Assembly: GCA_003563895.1 (NCBI GenBank)
Contig: PWTK01000094.1
Span: 1 to 37,179 of the forward strand
Direction of reading: 5' to 3'
Length of the DNA stretch: 37,179 nt
Source: Syntrophomonadaceae bacterium
GTDB taxonomy: Bacteria > Bacillota > Dethiobacteria > DTU022 > UBA8154
Each line of letters starts with the position of its first letter. Within the stretch, counting starts at the first letter, position 1. This document shows positions 13,423 through 22,970 of the stretch, in pieces. The translations under genes were made by a program, and so were the position numbers. A model generated the notes under the pieces. It was not told the origin of the DNA, did no database searches, and was given only the letters and a program-made list of their open reading frames with translations.

Positions 13423-15645
13423 ATGAGCGTGAACGAGCTTGTTCAAAAATTAAAAGCCGACAAGGCGGGTGGGGGGTGCGCGGCCGCCGTCTTTGAGATC
13501 CCCGGAAAAAAGCCGGACTACGCAAATATCGAGCTTAGCGGGGAATTTGGCCCATACCTGCGGCGAAAAAACATCAACCTTTACCGGCACCAGGCCGAAG
13601 TGATCGATCACATACGGAGCGGCAAAAATGTGGCGCTGGTTACCCCTACCGCATCGGGTAAAACGCTGGCCTTTTCTTTGCCTGTAATGGAAAGCCTGCG
13701 GGATGATCCGCGGAGCTCGGCCCTCTACCTGTACCCGATGAAAGCCCTGGCCAATGACCAGTTAAAGGAGTTGGAAGAACTGGAAGGGGCGGCGGGGCGA
13801 AATATCGGCATCGGTGTGTATGACGGGGACACCCCCAGGGCGAAACGCAAGCACCTCAGGGAAAACTGCCGCCTGATCCTGACCAACCCCCATGCCCTGC
13901 ACTGGTACCTGGCTTGGCACCGCCTTTGGCAGAAATTTTGGACAGGCCTGGCATACATCGTCCTGGATGAAGCGCACTGGTACAGGGGCATTTTCGGCAC
14001 CAACGTGGCCTTTTTGCTGCGGAGGCTGCAGCGCATTCTCCAGTATTACGGCGCCGCCCCTCTTTTTGTGCTTTCCTCGGCCACCATGGCCGATCCACTG
14101 GAGCATGCCCGGAAGCTGACCGGCGGAGAATTTGAACTGGTTGAAAGCGACGGCAGCGCCCGCGGCCAGAAAACCTATGTTTTTTGGGATGCTTCCCGCA
14201 ATCCCGACAGGTCGCCCCATGTGCAGACCGCCGATTTGGTGGCTCTGTGCGTGAAACGTAACCTGCAGACCCTCTGCTTTACGTTGAGCAGGAAAATGGC
14301 CGAGCTGACGGCCAGGTGGTCAAACGAGCAGGTGGAAGGGGAAATCGCCCCTTACAGGGCGGGCTACCTGCCGGTGGAGAGGAGAGATCTGGAGGAAAAA
14401 TTTAAAAGCGGGAACCTGGCCGGTATCGCCTCGACCAATGCCCTGGAGCTGGGCATCAACATCGGGGGGCTTGATGCGGTGATCGTGGGCGGCTACCCCG
14501 GCACCGTTTCTTCCTTTCACCAGAGAGCGGGCCGAGCCGGCCGCACCGGGAAGGAAAGCCTGGTGGTGCAGGTGTTGTACGACAATCCCCTTGACGGGTA
14601 TATCCTGGCCAATCCCGGCTACCTTTTTGCCGAGCCCAGCGAGCAGGCTGTTATTTCGCTGGACAACGGGCAAATCATGAAGAACCATGTGCTCTGCGCA
14701 TCCGAAGAGCTGCCCCTGGAAAAGGAAGACGAGGAGTGGTTTGGCGAGGGGTATGTGGACTGTGTAAAGGGGCTTCTTAAGGAGCGCCTTATCAGGCCTG
14801 GCCGGCCTGTACCTTCCTCAAAAAGCAATCCGTCCAGGCGCTACGTTTATAACGGTCAGGGCTCTTATTTTAACATAAACCTCTCTTCCCTGGAGAGCGA
14901 AACGTACCGGTTGACTTGCGGGGAGGCGGTGCTGGAAGAGCTGGGCAGGCGTCAGGCTTATTACGAAGCCCATCCCGGCGCGGTATTCCTGCACCGGGCT
15001 GAGCCGTACCGCGTGACCGATTTAAACGAAGCTGCCAGGGAAATAAAGCTGGAGCCCTGCAGGGGCGAAATACATACGACTCCTTTGAGCGAGGTGGATA
15101 TAAAAATTGAAGAAGCGCAAAAAGAGCGGGCCGGGGAAAAATTCACGCTATATTTCGGCACGGTAGCGGTGACAGAAACCGTTTACGGCTATATTCTGCG
15201 CTCTTATAACCGCATTTTAGGCAGGGAATATTTGAAACGTCCGCTGGAGGTGAGCTTTAAAACCAAGGGCACGTGGGCTGTGCTGCAGCCGAAGGTGATC
15301 AGGGGCAGCAGGGACGGCGGGTTCCACGCTGCAGAGCACCTCCTCATCGGCGTCTCCCCGCTGCTGGCCATGTGTGACCGCTGGGACTTGGGCGGCCTTT
15401 CGATTTCAGGGGCAAGAAAAATTTACCTCTATGATGCCTTCCCAGGCGGTATCGGCATCGCAGCAAGGCTGTTTGAAAAATTTGAGGTGCTGGCCGAAAA
15501 AGCGCTGGAGGTGGCCCTGGCCTGTGTCTGTGAAGACGGCTGCCCCCGATGCGTCATGTCCCCAAGGTGTGGGAACAATAACGAACCGCTGGACAAAAAA
15601 GCCGCCATAGACGTGCTCAGCGGTGTGATCGGCCGCCCTGAGTGA
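13423..15645 (+). CDS. DEAD/DEAH-box helicase with DUF1998 zinc-binding C-terminus (MrfA/YprA-like)
   Basis: This 740-residue superfamily 2 helicase has Walker A TPTASGKT (residues 74-81), DEAH at 182-185, SSAT motif III and the C-terminal helicase motifs GIASTNALELGINIGGLDAV and HQRAGRAGRTG. The C-terminal part is a DUF1998-type domain with a cysteine cluster (C701, C703, C707, C710, C716). In Bacillus subtilis the homologue MrfA, with the nuclease MrfB, repairs mitomycin C damage. The start at 13423 has only a weak GGGAG site. No MrfB-like nuclease is seen beside it; the next gene is a methyltransferase. The family call is firm; the repair role is by homology. Confidence 0.92.
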   Translation: MSVNELVQKLKADKAGGGCAAAVFEIPGKKPDYANIELSGEFGPYLRRKNINLYRHQAEVIDHIRSGKNVALVTPTASGKTLAFSLPVMESLRDDPRSSALYLYPMKALANDQLKELEELEGAAGRNIGIGVYDGDTPRAKRKHLRENCRLILTNPHALHWYLAWHRLWQKFWTGLAYIVLDEAHWYRGIFGTNVAFLLRRLQRILQYYGAAPLFVLSSATMADPLEHARKLTGGEFELVESDGSARGQKTYVFWDASRNPDRSPHVQTADLVALCVKRNLQTLCFTLSRKMAELTARWSNEQVEGEIAPYRAGYLPVERRDLEEKFKSGNLAGIASTNALELGINIGGLDAVIVGGYPGTVSSFHQRAGRAGRTGKESLVVQVLYDNPLDGYILANPGYLFAEPSEQAVISLDNGQIMKNHVLCASEELPLEKEDEEWFGEGYVDCVKGLLKERLIRPGRPVPSSKSNPSRRYVYNGQGSYFNINLSSLESETYRLTCGEAVLEELGRRQAYYEAHPGAVFLHRAEPYRVTDLNEAAREIKLEPCRGEIHTTPLSEVDIKIEEAQKERAGEKFTLYFGTVAVTETVYGYILRSYNRILGREYLKRPLEVSFKTKGTWAVLQPKVIRGSRDGGFHAAEHLLIGVSPLLAMCDRWDLGGLSISGARKIYLYDAFPGGIGIAARLFEKFEVLAEKALEVALACVCEDGCPRCVMSPRCGNNNEPLDKKAAIDVLSGVIGRPE

Positions 15646-15721
15646 TGACCGGTTCAGGCAGCACTGCCGCCGGCAGAGGATCGTCTGCATGGGCCCTTCG
15701 CAAAAAAAGAGGTGTTCGGCA

Positions 15722-16645
15722 ATGGTTCCTTTTCAAGAAGCCCTTCAAAAAGAAATCCTGGTGGCCATGGGGCCGCTGGGAACGAATCTCCACGAGAGGG
15801 GGATGCTGCAGCTCGGCTGCTCCAATACCTCCCTGTGGTGCCTGGAAAATAAAGAAACTTATGTTTCTTTTTTGCGCGAATGGATGGGTATCGGTTGCGA
15901 TATCATCTATGCCAACACGAGCGCCCTGAACCCGCTTTTGTTAGAGGTAAAAGGGGGGCTTGCGGGGGCCAGGCGCATCAATGCGCAGCTGACAGCATAT
16001 GGCAGGGAGGCCGCATCCTCCTCGGCCTATCTCGCTGCCGATCTTCAATCGGTCATTCTCAGCACGGGAAGATTCCTCCCTCCCCTTGGGGACCTTTCGC
16101 GAGAGGAACTGTATGAAAGCTACCGGGTTCAGGCCCAAGCCTTCGGTGAGGCCGGTGCCGATTTGGTCTGGCTGATGACCATGGCGGAGCTGGAAGAGGT
16201 GAAGATTGCCCTGCAGGCGGTCAGGGATGCTGCGGAGCTGCCGGTGCTGGTCAGCTTTGCTTTCGATCGCACGAAAACAGGTTTCAGGGCCCTTATGGGG
16301 TCAAGTGCAAAAGATGCCGCTTCCTGCGCGGAAGAAATGGGGGCGGACGGGGTTGGCACAAACTGCGGGGGCATCACCCCAGGGGAAACAGCAGATCTGG
16401 TTAAGGAAATAAGTACAATATGCGACCTGCCGGTAATTGCCATGCCCAGTGCCGGGACGCCTCACCTAAGGCAGGGCAGAACCATTTACCCTGTTGGCCC
16501 GGAAGAGATGGCCCGGGAAGCGGTCGGCTGGGTTGAGGCCGGTGCTCGCATAATTTCCGGCTGCTGTGGATCGACCTTGGAGCACATTGCCCACATGATC
16601 CGTGACCTGAGGAATAGGGGGCATATCGGCCACCGGCGCGGCTAA
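15722..16645 (+). CDS. Homocysteine S-methyltransferase family protein
   Basis: The 307-residue product is a stand-alone homocysteine S-methyltransferase (TIM barrel) domain. It shows the N-terminal GPLGTNLHERG, the zinc ligands in GTNCGG and GCCGS, and VSFAFDRTK in the middle. Such enzymes move a methyl group to homocysteine to make methionine, or act on other thiols with a partner corrinoid protein. There is no B12-binding domain or partner gene here, so the methyl donor is unknown. An upstream ATG at 15689 has no ribosome site; ATG 15722 follows AGAGGTG and is preferred. It starts 76 bases after the helicase on the same strand. Confidence 0.88.
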   Translation: MVPFQEALQKEILVAMGPLGTNLHERGMLQLGCSNTSLWCLENKETYVSFLREWMGIGCDIIYANTSALNPLLLEVKGGLAGARRINAQLTAYGREAASSSAYLAADLQSVILSTGRFLPPLGDLSREELYESYRVQAQAFGEAGADLVWLMTMAELEEVKIALQAVRDAAELPVLVSFAFDRTKTGFRALMGSSAKDAASCAEEMGADGVGTNCGGITPGETADLVKEISTICDLPVIAMPSAGTPHLRQGRTIYPVGPEEMAREAVGWVEAGARIISGCCGSTLEHIAHMIRDLRNRGHIGHRRG

Positions 16646-16826
16646 AACAGCATGAAGCTGCCGGAAACGGCTGTCTGAACTCATTCCCGGAGGGCGATCG
16701 AGCAGTGCCGGAGCAGAACTCAGCTCCGGCGGGGAAGGCTGCGGAAAAGCGTCCCCGGGTTTCCGCGGTTCCTGGTGGTGCTTTAAGCATATTGCCGTTT
16801 TTCGCTGAAGGGTGGGCCGGCATTCC

Positions 16827-17177
16827 TTACCAGCCGGCGCTGTCGATGTCCATTCCCGATATTTTGGGAATGGGGATTTTCAACAGCTCTTCCCCGCAGG
16901 ATAACAGTATTTCGGCCGGTCGGGAGCGCTTTGCCGTGATCACACCCTTAACGGTGCGGCACTCCTCGCCTGAGCGGTAGGTGATGGTCAGAGCGATTTT
17001 TTGCTGCAGCGAAAGAGAGAGCATTCTGTCCCACAATTCCAGCTGCTGCTCGTCAAATAGAGGGAGGCGGGTTTCTTCTTCCTGCCGCCTGTCGTGCTCC
17101 TGTTTTTGCAGCTCACGGCGATGTTCAGGCAGCATCATTTTGCTGCAGCAAAACTGCTGGTAGAGTTTTTTGCTCAT
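16827..17177 (-). CDS. YolD-like family protein
   Basis: The 116-residue product resembles the YolD-like family: a basic N-terminus, a Glu/Arg/Gln-rich helix with LPLFDEQQLELWDRML, and a small beta domain (KIALTITYRSGE, VKGVITAKR, ISGMDID). These proteins are common in spore-formers and are often linked to SOS or sporulation genes; their role is not settled. A longer frame begins at 17255, but ATG 17177 (MSKKLYQQFC) follows a GGGAGGGGGG site and is the likely start. The gene is divergent from the Lon-type protease. No DinB-type polymerase is adjacent. Confidence 0.75.
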   Translation of the reverse strand: MSKKLYQQFCCSKMMLPEHRRELQKQEHDRRQEEETRLPLFDEQQLELWDRMLSLSLQQKIALTITYRSGEECRTVKGVITAKRSRPAEILLSCGEELLKIPIPKISGMDIDSAGW

Positions 17178-17284
17178 CGCCCCCCTCCCTCGCAAACAAA
17201 TAGAACACAAGTTGTTACTATTATAGGGGATTTGTTCGCTCCAGGCAAGGTCCAATTTGTTTTTTCGCTAAAAGACTAACTGCA

Positions 17285-17314
17285 TTGACATGCAAAAGAG
17301 ATCTTTTATATAAT
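17285..17314 (+). promoter_or_regulatory. Near-consensus sigma-A promoter of the Lon-type protease
   Basis: TTGACA (17285-17290) and TATAAT (17309-17314) are both perfect, with an 18-base spacer. The leader to the ATG at 17397 is about 75 bases. This is the best promoter in the window. Confidence 0.9.
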
Positions 17315-17396
17315 GGAGGAAATTTTGACGACATGTGAATGGTGCTGTTAATGGAGTCGGGTTGAAGCAGGGCACAGCATAAAGGAGGTTTGGGTA

Positions 17397-19868
17397 ATGG
17401 TTGATGTTAACGCAAAAAAACTGCCGGCAGATCGTCTCAGGGCTGTTTGCTACCCGGAAGAATTCAGCAAAGTGAAAGAAAGAGAGGAAGGCGCGGAGGG
17501 CGACAGCATTATCGGGCAGGAGAGGGCCCTGCATGCCCTGGAGTTCGGCCTGAAGATAAAGAGCCAGGGTTTCAATGTTTTCGCTGCCGGGATGCCGGGT
17601 ACGGGTAAGGAAACAGCCGTCAAAGAGTACGTGGACAAAGTGGCCTGGGAAGCGCCGGTGCCTTCCGACCTCTGTTATGTGAACAATTTCAAGGACCCTT
17701 ACCGGCCCAAGGGGCTCACCATGCCTCCAGGGAATGGGGTTGAGCTTGCCAGGGATGTGAAAAACCTCATCGATGCCGTCAAGCGCGAGATCCCCCGCGC
17801 TTTCGAAAGCGACGAGTACATGGCGCAGAAAGAAAAGCTTACCCGCAGCTACAATGAGCAAAAGCAGGAACTTTTTAACAACCTCAACCAGGAGGCCACG
17901 GAAAAAGGGTTTGTGATTCAGAGCTCTCCGGCCGGTTTTTTATTTGTCCCCCAGCGGGACGGCACACCCATGCAGGAAAAAGACCTGATGGAGCTGTCCG
18001 AAGAGGAGAAAAAAGAGATCTTCGAGAAAAAATCCGACTTGGAAGAAAAGCTCAAGACGACCATGCGCCAGGTGAAAAATATCGACCGTCAAGCCTCCGA
18101 AGAAATAAAAAAACTGGACCGGGAGGTCACTTTTTTTGCCGTGGAGCATCTTTTTTTCGAGTTGAAGGAAAAGTACCGCGAGCTTCCCAATGTCACCTCT
18201 TACCTGAAGGAGATGGAAGAGGACATCGTGGAGAACGTTCATCTCTTCCGCCAGGATGACCAGCAAAAGCAGCAGATGCCCGCGCTTTTCGGCTCCATTC
18301 CGGTTCCATGGGCCCAGGAACCCCAGTTTAAAAAGTATGAAGTGAACGTGGTGGTGGATCATTCCAGGCAGGATGGCGCGCCTGTCGTCATGGAGATGAA
18401 CCCTACATACAACAATACATTCGGCCGTATCGAAAAAGAGACCCAGATGGGAGGCCTGGTGACCGATTTCACCATGATCCGCGGCGGTTCCCTGCACCAG
18501 GCCAACGGCGGTTTTTTTGTGGTCTCTATAGAAGAACTCTTGAAAAACCTTTTTGCCTGGGAAAGCCTGAAGCGAGTGCTCAAGACCGGGAAGCTTGATA
18601 TTGAAGAAGCTGGTGAACGGCTTGGCTTTATTTCAACAAAAAGCCTTCGCCCCGAGCCCGTTCCGCTGAATCTCAAGGTGGTGCTCATTGGCCCCCCGCT
18701 TTTTTATCATCTGCTCTATATCTATGATCCCGATTTCAGGGAGCTTTTCAAGGTGAAAGCCGAGTTCGATGTGGTGATGGAACGCAAGCCGGAGAATATT
18801 CGAAGCTACAGCTCCTTTATTGACAGTTTTTGTCAAAAGGAATCCCTTATGCCGCTCAATCCCTCAGCCATGGCCAAAGTCGTTGAATACGGCTCTCGCC
18901 TGGCCGAGGACAAGCAGAAGCTTTCCACCTGTTTCGCGGAGATCGCCGATATTGTGCGGGAAGCCTGCTATTATGCCGGGAGCGGTTCATGCGAACAGGT
19001 TGAAGCGGAACATATCAAACGCGCCATCGAAGCGAAAACATATCGGTCCAACCTCATACAGGAAAAGCTGCAGGAAATGATGGAAAGAGATGTGCTCCTG
19101 ATCGATACGACCGGAGATATGATGGGGCAGGTTAACGGGCTCTCTCTGCTCAGTGTCGGTGATTTTACTTTCGGGCGGCCGACACGCATTACATGCAGCC
19201 TTGGATTGGGCCGGGAAGGAATAATCGATATCGAGCGGGAGTCACGACTTGGCGGGCGCCTGCACACGAAAGGGGTAATGATCTTAAGCGGCTTTCTTTC
19301 CTCACATTATGCCAGGGAAGCCCCGTTAACACTTGGTGCCCGGCTCGTTTTTGAGCAGAGCTATTCTGAGATAGAGGGGGACAGCGCATCCAGCGCCGAG
19401 CTTTATGCTCTCCTTTCTTCCCTGGCCGAACTGCCCCTCCGGCAGGACCTGGCCGTTACCGGTTCGGTGAACCAAATGGGAGAAATCCAGGCCATCGGAG
19501 GGGTAAACGAAAAAGTGGAAGGCTTCTTTGAGCTTTGCCGGCAAAGGGGCTTGAACGGCAGCCAGGGCGTCATCATACCGGCCAGCAACGAGCAGAACCT
19601 TATGCTCAAGGAAGAAGTTTTGGAAGCCGTGCGTGAAGGAAAATTTAATATTTACGCTGTAAATCATGTGGATGAGGGTGTCGAGCTTTTGACCGGTGTG
19701 AGAGCAGGTCAAAAGCAGGAAGACGGTTCATATGAAGAGGGCAGCGTCAACGATCGGGTGGAAAAAGCCCTCCTCTCCTTTGCCGAAAAAATGAGAAACT
19801 ATGGCGCCAGAAGAGACGAAGGCGAGGGACGGGATGGGCGAAAAAAAGAAGATGAAGAAGAGGAGTGA
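17397..19868 (+). CDS. Lon-type ATP-dependent protease (AAA_32 / LonB-like)
   Basis: The 823-residue enzyme joins an AAA+ module and a Lon S16 protease domain. Walker A is GMPGTGKE (residues 65-72). Helical insert segments lie at about 140-270, and the second half of the ATPase (GGLVTDFTMIRGGSLHQANG) follows. The protease domain holds the catalytic Ser region GDSASSAELYALLS (from residue 661) and the catalytic Lys K706 in GGVNEKVEGFF. It is not the classical LonA, which has a large LAN domain. It degrades damaged or regulatory proteins in the cytoplasm. The start has AAAGGAGG and a consensus promoter, so expression is probably strong and constitutive. The tail is acidic and Lys-rich. Confidence 0.92.
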   Translation: MVDVNAKKLPADRLRAVCYPEEFSKVKEREEGAEGDSIIGQERALHALEFGLKIKSQGFNVFAAGMPGTGKETAVKEYVDKVAWEAPVPSDLCYVNNFKDPYRPKGLTMPPGNGVELARDVKNLIDAVKREIPRAFESDEYMAQKEKLTRSYNEQKQELFNNLNQEATEKGFVIQSSPAGFLFVPQRDGTPMQEKDLMELSEEEKKEIFEKKSDLEEKLKTTMRQVKNIDRQASEEIKKLDREVTFFAVEHLFFELKEKYRELPNVTSYLKEMEEDIVENVHLFRQDDQQKQQMPALFGSIPVPWAQEPQFKKYEVNVVVDHSRQDGAPVVMEMNPTYNNTFGRIEKETQMGGLVTDFTMIRGGSLHQANGGFFVVSIEELLKNLFAWESLKRVLKTGKLDIEEAGERLGFISTKSLRPEPVPLNLKVVLIGPPLFYHLLYIYDPDFRELFKVKAEFDVVMERKPENIRSYSSFIDSFCQKESLMPLNPSAMAKVVEYGSRLAEDKQKLSTCFAEIADIVREACYYAGSGSCEQVEAEHIKRAIEAKTYRSNLIQEKLQEMMERDVLLIDTTGDMMGQVNGLSLLSVGDFTFGRPTRITCSLGLGREGIIDIERESRLGGRLHTKGVMILSGFLSSHYAREAPLTLGARLVFEQSYSEIEGDSASSAELYALLSSLAELPLRQDLAVTGSVNQMGEIQAIGGVNEKVEGFFELCRQRGLNGSQGVIIPASNEQNLMLKEEVLEAVREGKFNIYAVNHVDEGVELLTGVRAGQKQEDGSYEEGSVNDRVEKALLSFAEKMRNYGARRDEGEGRDGRKKEDEEEE

Positions 19869-20005
19869 TCACGTACGCTGCAAGATGGGGAAAGGACGAA
19901 CGCCATAGCATAAACTGAGGGCGTGCAGGCAGGAAAAATGTTGTTCTCCATGGGGGCCGTTTTCAGAGATTTGTTGTCCCTTGGTTCTTAATTTCCCTGT
20001 AAATT

Positions 20006-20031
20006 AAGGAGGGGGAAGTTTCCCCCTCCTT
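20006..20031. terminator. Bidirectional terminator between the Lon-type protease and the PhoU-like gene
   Basis: A perfect 12-bp inverted repeat (AAGGAGGGGGAA and complement) has A residues before and T residues after the GC core on both strands. It lies between convergent genes and can stop both transcripts. Confidence 0.85.
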
Positions 20032-20053
20032 TCTCATGCTCTTTTTTCGACCC

Positions 20054-20665
20054 CTATTTTTTAAGTTCCTCTGCCATGGCCTGAAAGTGCCACAGGATAT
20101 CTTCCAACGCGTCAAGCATGTTGAGATAGAGGGAGGAAGATTGGGCCAAGCAAACTCCTTTAATTAATCTTTCTTCGTGCTCCTGGGCAAACTGGCGGAC
20201 CAGGCGGCTGTATTTTCTCTTTTCGCTGAGCACATGGTCAACCAGGACGGCGTTTCTGGTCAGGATTAAATCATTTAAATGAACGAACAGGTTCCCTATC
20301 CCCCGGAAAAGCTCTTCCAGCTCCATGACGGCCTTTTCCGTAAACAAGATCCCTTCCTTGTTCTTTTTTCGGGTATGCTCACTGAGCTTCTGCAGGTCAA
20401 AGGTGATTTTCTGGTAATGGCTGATGATGGCAGCGGCAGCAGCTATTTCTTCCGCCTCCAGAGAGGATCTTTCCGATAGGGCCCTTTGCAGTTCAGCAAG
20501 TTTTTGCTCGATGCTTTTTGTTTTTTCTTCTGCTTCTTCCATATACTGCACCTGTGCCCTGTAAAAGCCGTCGAATATTAAGGACAGGGCATCTTTCATG
20601 ACCCCCGTAACTTCTTTTAGGTCCTGGGCCAGTATCAGGTCAGCCCTGCTGAGATCGTGTTCCAC
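20054..20665 (-). CDS. PhoU-like helical protein
   Basis: The product of about 203 residues is almost wholly alpha-helical with heptad-like Leu/Glu/Lys patterns, resembling the PhoU domain found alone or at the end of Na/phosphate cotransporters. Recognisable helices are SIEQKLAELQRALSERSSLE, EEIAAAAAIISHYQKITFDL and LNDLILTRNAVLVDHVLSEK. PhoU proteins modulate phosphate uptake or signalling. No phosphate transporter is beside it; the upstream gene is a universal stress protein. Start: a GTG at 20674 touches the AGGAGG site, while GTG 20665 sits nine bases after it and is preferred. The family call is moderate. Confidence 0.65.
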   Translation of the reverse strand: MEHDLSRADLILAQDLKEVTGVMKDALSLIFDGFYRAQVQYMEEAEEKTKSIEQKLAELQRALSERSSLEAEEIAAAAAIISHYQKITFDLQKLSEHTRKKNKEGILFTEKAVMELEELFRGIGNLFVHLNDLILTRNAVLVDHVLSEKRKYSRLVRQFAQEHEERLIKGVCLAQSSSLYLNMLDALEDILWHFQAMAEELKK

Positions 20666-20733
20666 TCGTTGCACCCTCCTTTTTGGAATTGTGCAAATAT
20701 TATAACATCGAAGCGGTCTTCTTGTAAAACACC

Positions 20734-21597
20734 TTATCCCTTTTCTTTTCCTCTATAGACCAGCACCGGGCATTTTGCCCTGCGGATCACCTGGTCTGCC
20801 GTGCTGCCGATAATGAGCCGACCGCCCAGCCCGCCTCTGCCGTGGCGTGACATGGCGATGAGGGTTGCACCTTCCTGTTCTGCAGTAGTAATAATCTGCT
20901 GTCCTGGAGGGCCTATGGCCAGTTGAAATTCCGTTTCGATCTCCTGGGCAGAAAACTGTTCTTTCCAGGCTTCCAACCTGGCCAGCGCTTCATCCTTCAG
21001 GGACTTGATTTGTTCTTCCGTATCCCCCCTGTCCACAACGTGGAGCATGATCACCTTTTCCAATTGGGAAGCAATCTCCAGCATCTGCTGGAAGACGTTT
21101 TCAGCGCTGGTGGAAAAATCGGTGGGCAGCAGAACGGTGGCCAGTTTTTGCTGGAAAATCGGGATGCGGCGGGACTTGCTTCCTGCCGACATATATCGCT
21201 CTACCAGCACCGGCACGGGGGAGGTGCGTACCACATCGGCAACAGTGCTGCCCAAAAAAAGCTCCCGCACGCGGCTGCTTTCCCCCACGGAACCGATCAG
21301 GACCAGATCGACCGCCCTCCCCACAACGAGCTTCCTTATTTCTTCTGCGGGGGCCCCTATAGGCACCTCTATTTCTACCTTCAGGCCTTCTTTTTCCAAT
21401 TCTTCTTTCTTCTTTTTTACCTGGTCTAGAAATTTAAGTTGAATAGGGCTTATGCCGTCTTTCGCCGTGAGTTCCACCCTTACGGCATGTACCAACAGCA
21501 GCTCTTCCAGGCCAATCTTTTTTAAATCCGGTATGGAACCGAAAAGCTCCATTGCCGGACCGGAAAAATCGAGGGCTATCAGAACTTTTTTGAACAT
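20734..21597 (-). CDS. Universal stress protein with two tandem USP domains
   Basis: The 287-residue protein has two USP domains, at about residues 3-140 and 155-285. Each begins with a beta strand and a conserved Asp (VLIALDFS; TVLLPTDFS) and ends with an ATP-binding loop of the form G-x2-G-x9-G-S-T (IGSVGESSRVRELFLGST; SRHGRGGLGGRLIIGST). Such proteins bind ATP and help cells survive stress or growth arrest. The frame opens with a TTG at 21606, but the ATG at 21597 follows GGAGG at good spacing and starts MFKKVLIALDF. It precedes the PhoU-like gene on the same strand with a gap of about 70 bases, so cotranscription is possible. Confidence 0.93.
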   Translation of the reverse strand: MFKKVLIALDFSGPAMELFGSIPDLKKIGLEELLLVHAVRVELTAKDGISPIQLKFLDQVKKKKEELEKEGLKVEIEVPIGAPAEEIRKLVVGRAVDLVLIGSVGESSRVRELFLGSTVADVVRTSPVPVLVERYMSAGSKSRRIPIFQQKLATVLLPTDFSTSAENVFQQMLEIASQLEKVIMLHVVDRGDTEEQIKSLKDEALARLEAWKEQFSAQEIETEFQLAIGPPGQQIITTAEQEGATLIAMSRHGRGGLGGRLIIGSTADQVIRRAKCPVLVYRGKEKG

Positions 21598-22130
21598 GCG
21601 ATACAACCTCCGTCCGTGGAGTCAAGAAATGTTGTTTTGCTGTAACTGTTCAGGGGGCAAGGTTTGCGGTGAGCGCTGCCGCGCAGACAGTTCGAGCGTC
21701 ACCGCACCGAAGCGGAGCAAAGGGACATTCCCTTGAAAGAACCGTGCCCCAACACCCTAAAAAAAGCGAGAAGATGGAACGATCCTCAGTGGCACGCGTA
21801 TTATGCCTGAACAGTTACATTTTGTTAATAAATGATTTCGACGCCGAGTGCGAAAATCCTATATCCTTAAGGGGGCCTTCCTTTCTTTTTTTGCGGGAAA
21901 AGGTCTATTTGACTTACAGGTTGCAATTATTATCTCCTGCAGAACCGAATCCGAAGAGGCGGCCGGCTGCGCTTCCCGGGCAGGAATTTGCCTGCGAAAA
22001 GAGAATGATAAACATAAGTGCAAAAAAGACCCGTTCCAGAATTGTTTTAAAGAAGTCTATCTATGTTGCGGGTCGGGGATCACGGTGATCGCAGACGGTG
22101 CAGGAAAACAATGAAGGAGGATATTCCCAA
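21598..22130. other. Divergent intergenic region with a dispersed repeat
   Basis: This gap of 533 bases separates the minus-strand universal stress gene from the plus-strand amidohydrolase. A copy of the GCGTCACCGCA / GGGACA repeat lies at 21691-21751. No gene with a ribosome site was found. Confidence 0.5.
21691..21751 (+). repeat. Single copy of the GCGTCACCGC / GGGACA dispersed repeat
   Basis: The sequence GCGTCACCGCA, then GAAGC, then AAGGGACA, a CTTGAAAGA phrase and GTGCCCC match the start of the hairpin array at 8761-8831. Only one unit is present, and its palindrome is degraded. Confidence 0.65.
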
Positions 22131-22970
22131 ATGACGGTAGTCGATGTTCACGTCCACGTCTTTCCGCCCGAGGTGATCAAAGGGATCGGGCGTTATCTCC
22201 AGAAGGATGAATTTTTGAAGGAAATCTGTAACAGCCCTGTGCACCGTTATGCCACGGCCGAAGACCTGATTCAAAAGATGGAGCAGACCGGTGTGGAGGT
22301 GGCGGCGGCAAGCGGTTTTGCTTCTTACGATCACGGGCTTTGCCGCGAAATGAACAATTACGTGCTGGATGCCGCCCAGCGCTACCCTGGGCGGATTCTT
22401 CCCATGGTGTCGGTATGTCCTCACGATCCCGGGATGATCAAAGAGATCGTTCGCTGCAAAGAAGCAGGGGCGGTTGGAGTGGGAGAGCTGTTCCCCTGGG
22501 GGCAGAATTTTGCGCTGGACGGGCGGGAGGCCAACCGGTTGGCTGCTGTTTGCCTCGAACAGGGGCTTCCCCTGCTGCTTCATGTGAACGAGACCGTCGG
22601 GCACGATTATGTGGGGAAAGGAGATGTTTCCATCGAAGAAGCCGCCGATTTTGCTGCAGCGCACCCCGATCTGACCCTTATCCTGCCCCATTGGGGCGGG
22701 GGGCTCATTTTCTATGAATTGATGCCCCAACTAAAAAGGCAGCTGCGGAACGTTTATTACGATACTGCAGCCGGGCCTTTCCTCTATGATCCCAAAATAT
22801 ACCAGGTGGTGAAGGAGATCGGGGTGCTGCACAAAGTGCTTTTAGGCACCGATTACCCTCTCATATCTCCTGCACGCTACCTGAAAGAAATAAAAAACTC
22901 TTCCCTGACGGAGGAAGAGGCAGCAATGGTCTGCGGAGAAAATGCCCGAAAACTATTTTCTCTTTTCTAA
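22131..22970 (+). CDS. Amidohydrolase family protein (TIM-barrel metal-dependent hydrolase)
   Basis: The 279-residue enzyme belongs to the amidohydrolase-2 group. Metal ligands appear in order: VDVHVHVF (H-x-H), VGELFPWG, LLLHVNETVG (His), LILPHWGGG (His) and LLGTDYPL (Asp). It probably hydrolyses or decarboxylates a small organic molecule in the cytoplasm; the substrate cannot be told. A start at 22098 is possible, but ATG 22131 follows AAGGAGG and begins MTVVDVHVHVF, the usual start. Its stop overlaps the stop of the convergent site-2 protease by 18 bases, so the two 3' ends share sequence. Confidence 0.88.
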   Translation: MTVVDVHVHVFPPEVIKGIGRYLQKDEFLKEICNSPVHRYATAEDLIQKMEQTGVEVAAASGFASYDHGLCREMNNYVLDAAQRYPGRILPMVSVCPHDPGMIKEIVRCKEAGAVGVGELFPWGQNFALDGREANRLAAVCLEQGLPLLLHVNETVGHDYVGKGDVSIEEAADFAAAHPDLTLILPHWGGGLIFYELMPQLKRQLRNVYYDTAAGPFLYDPKIYQVVKEIGVLHKVLLGTDYPLISPARYLKEIKNSSLTEEEAAMVCGENARKLFSLF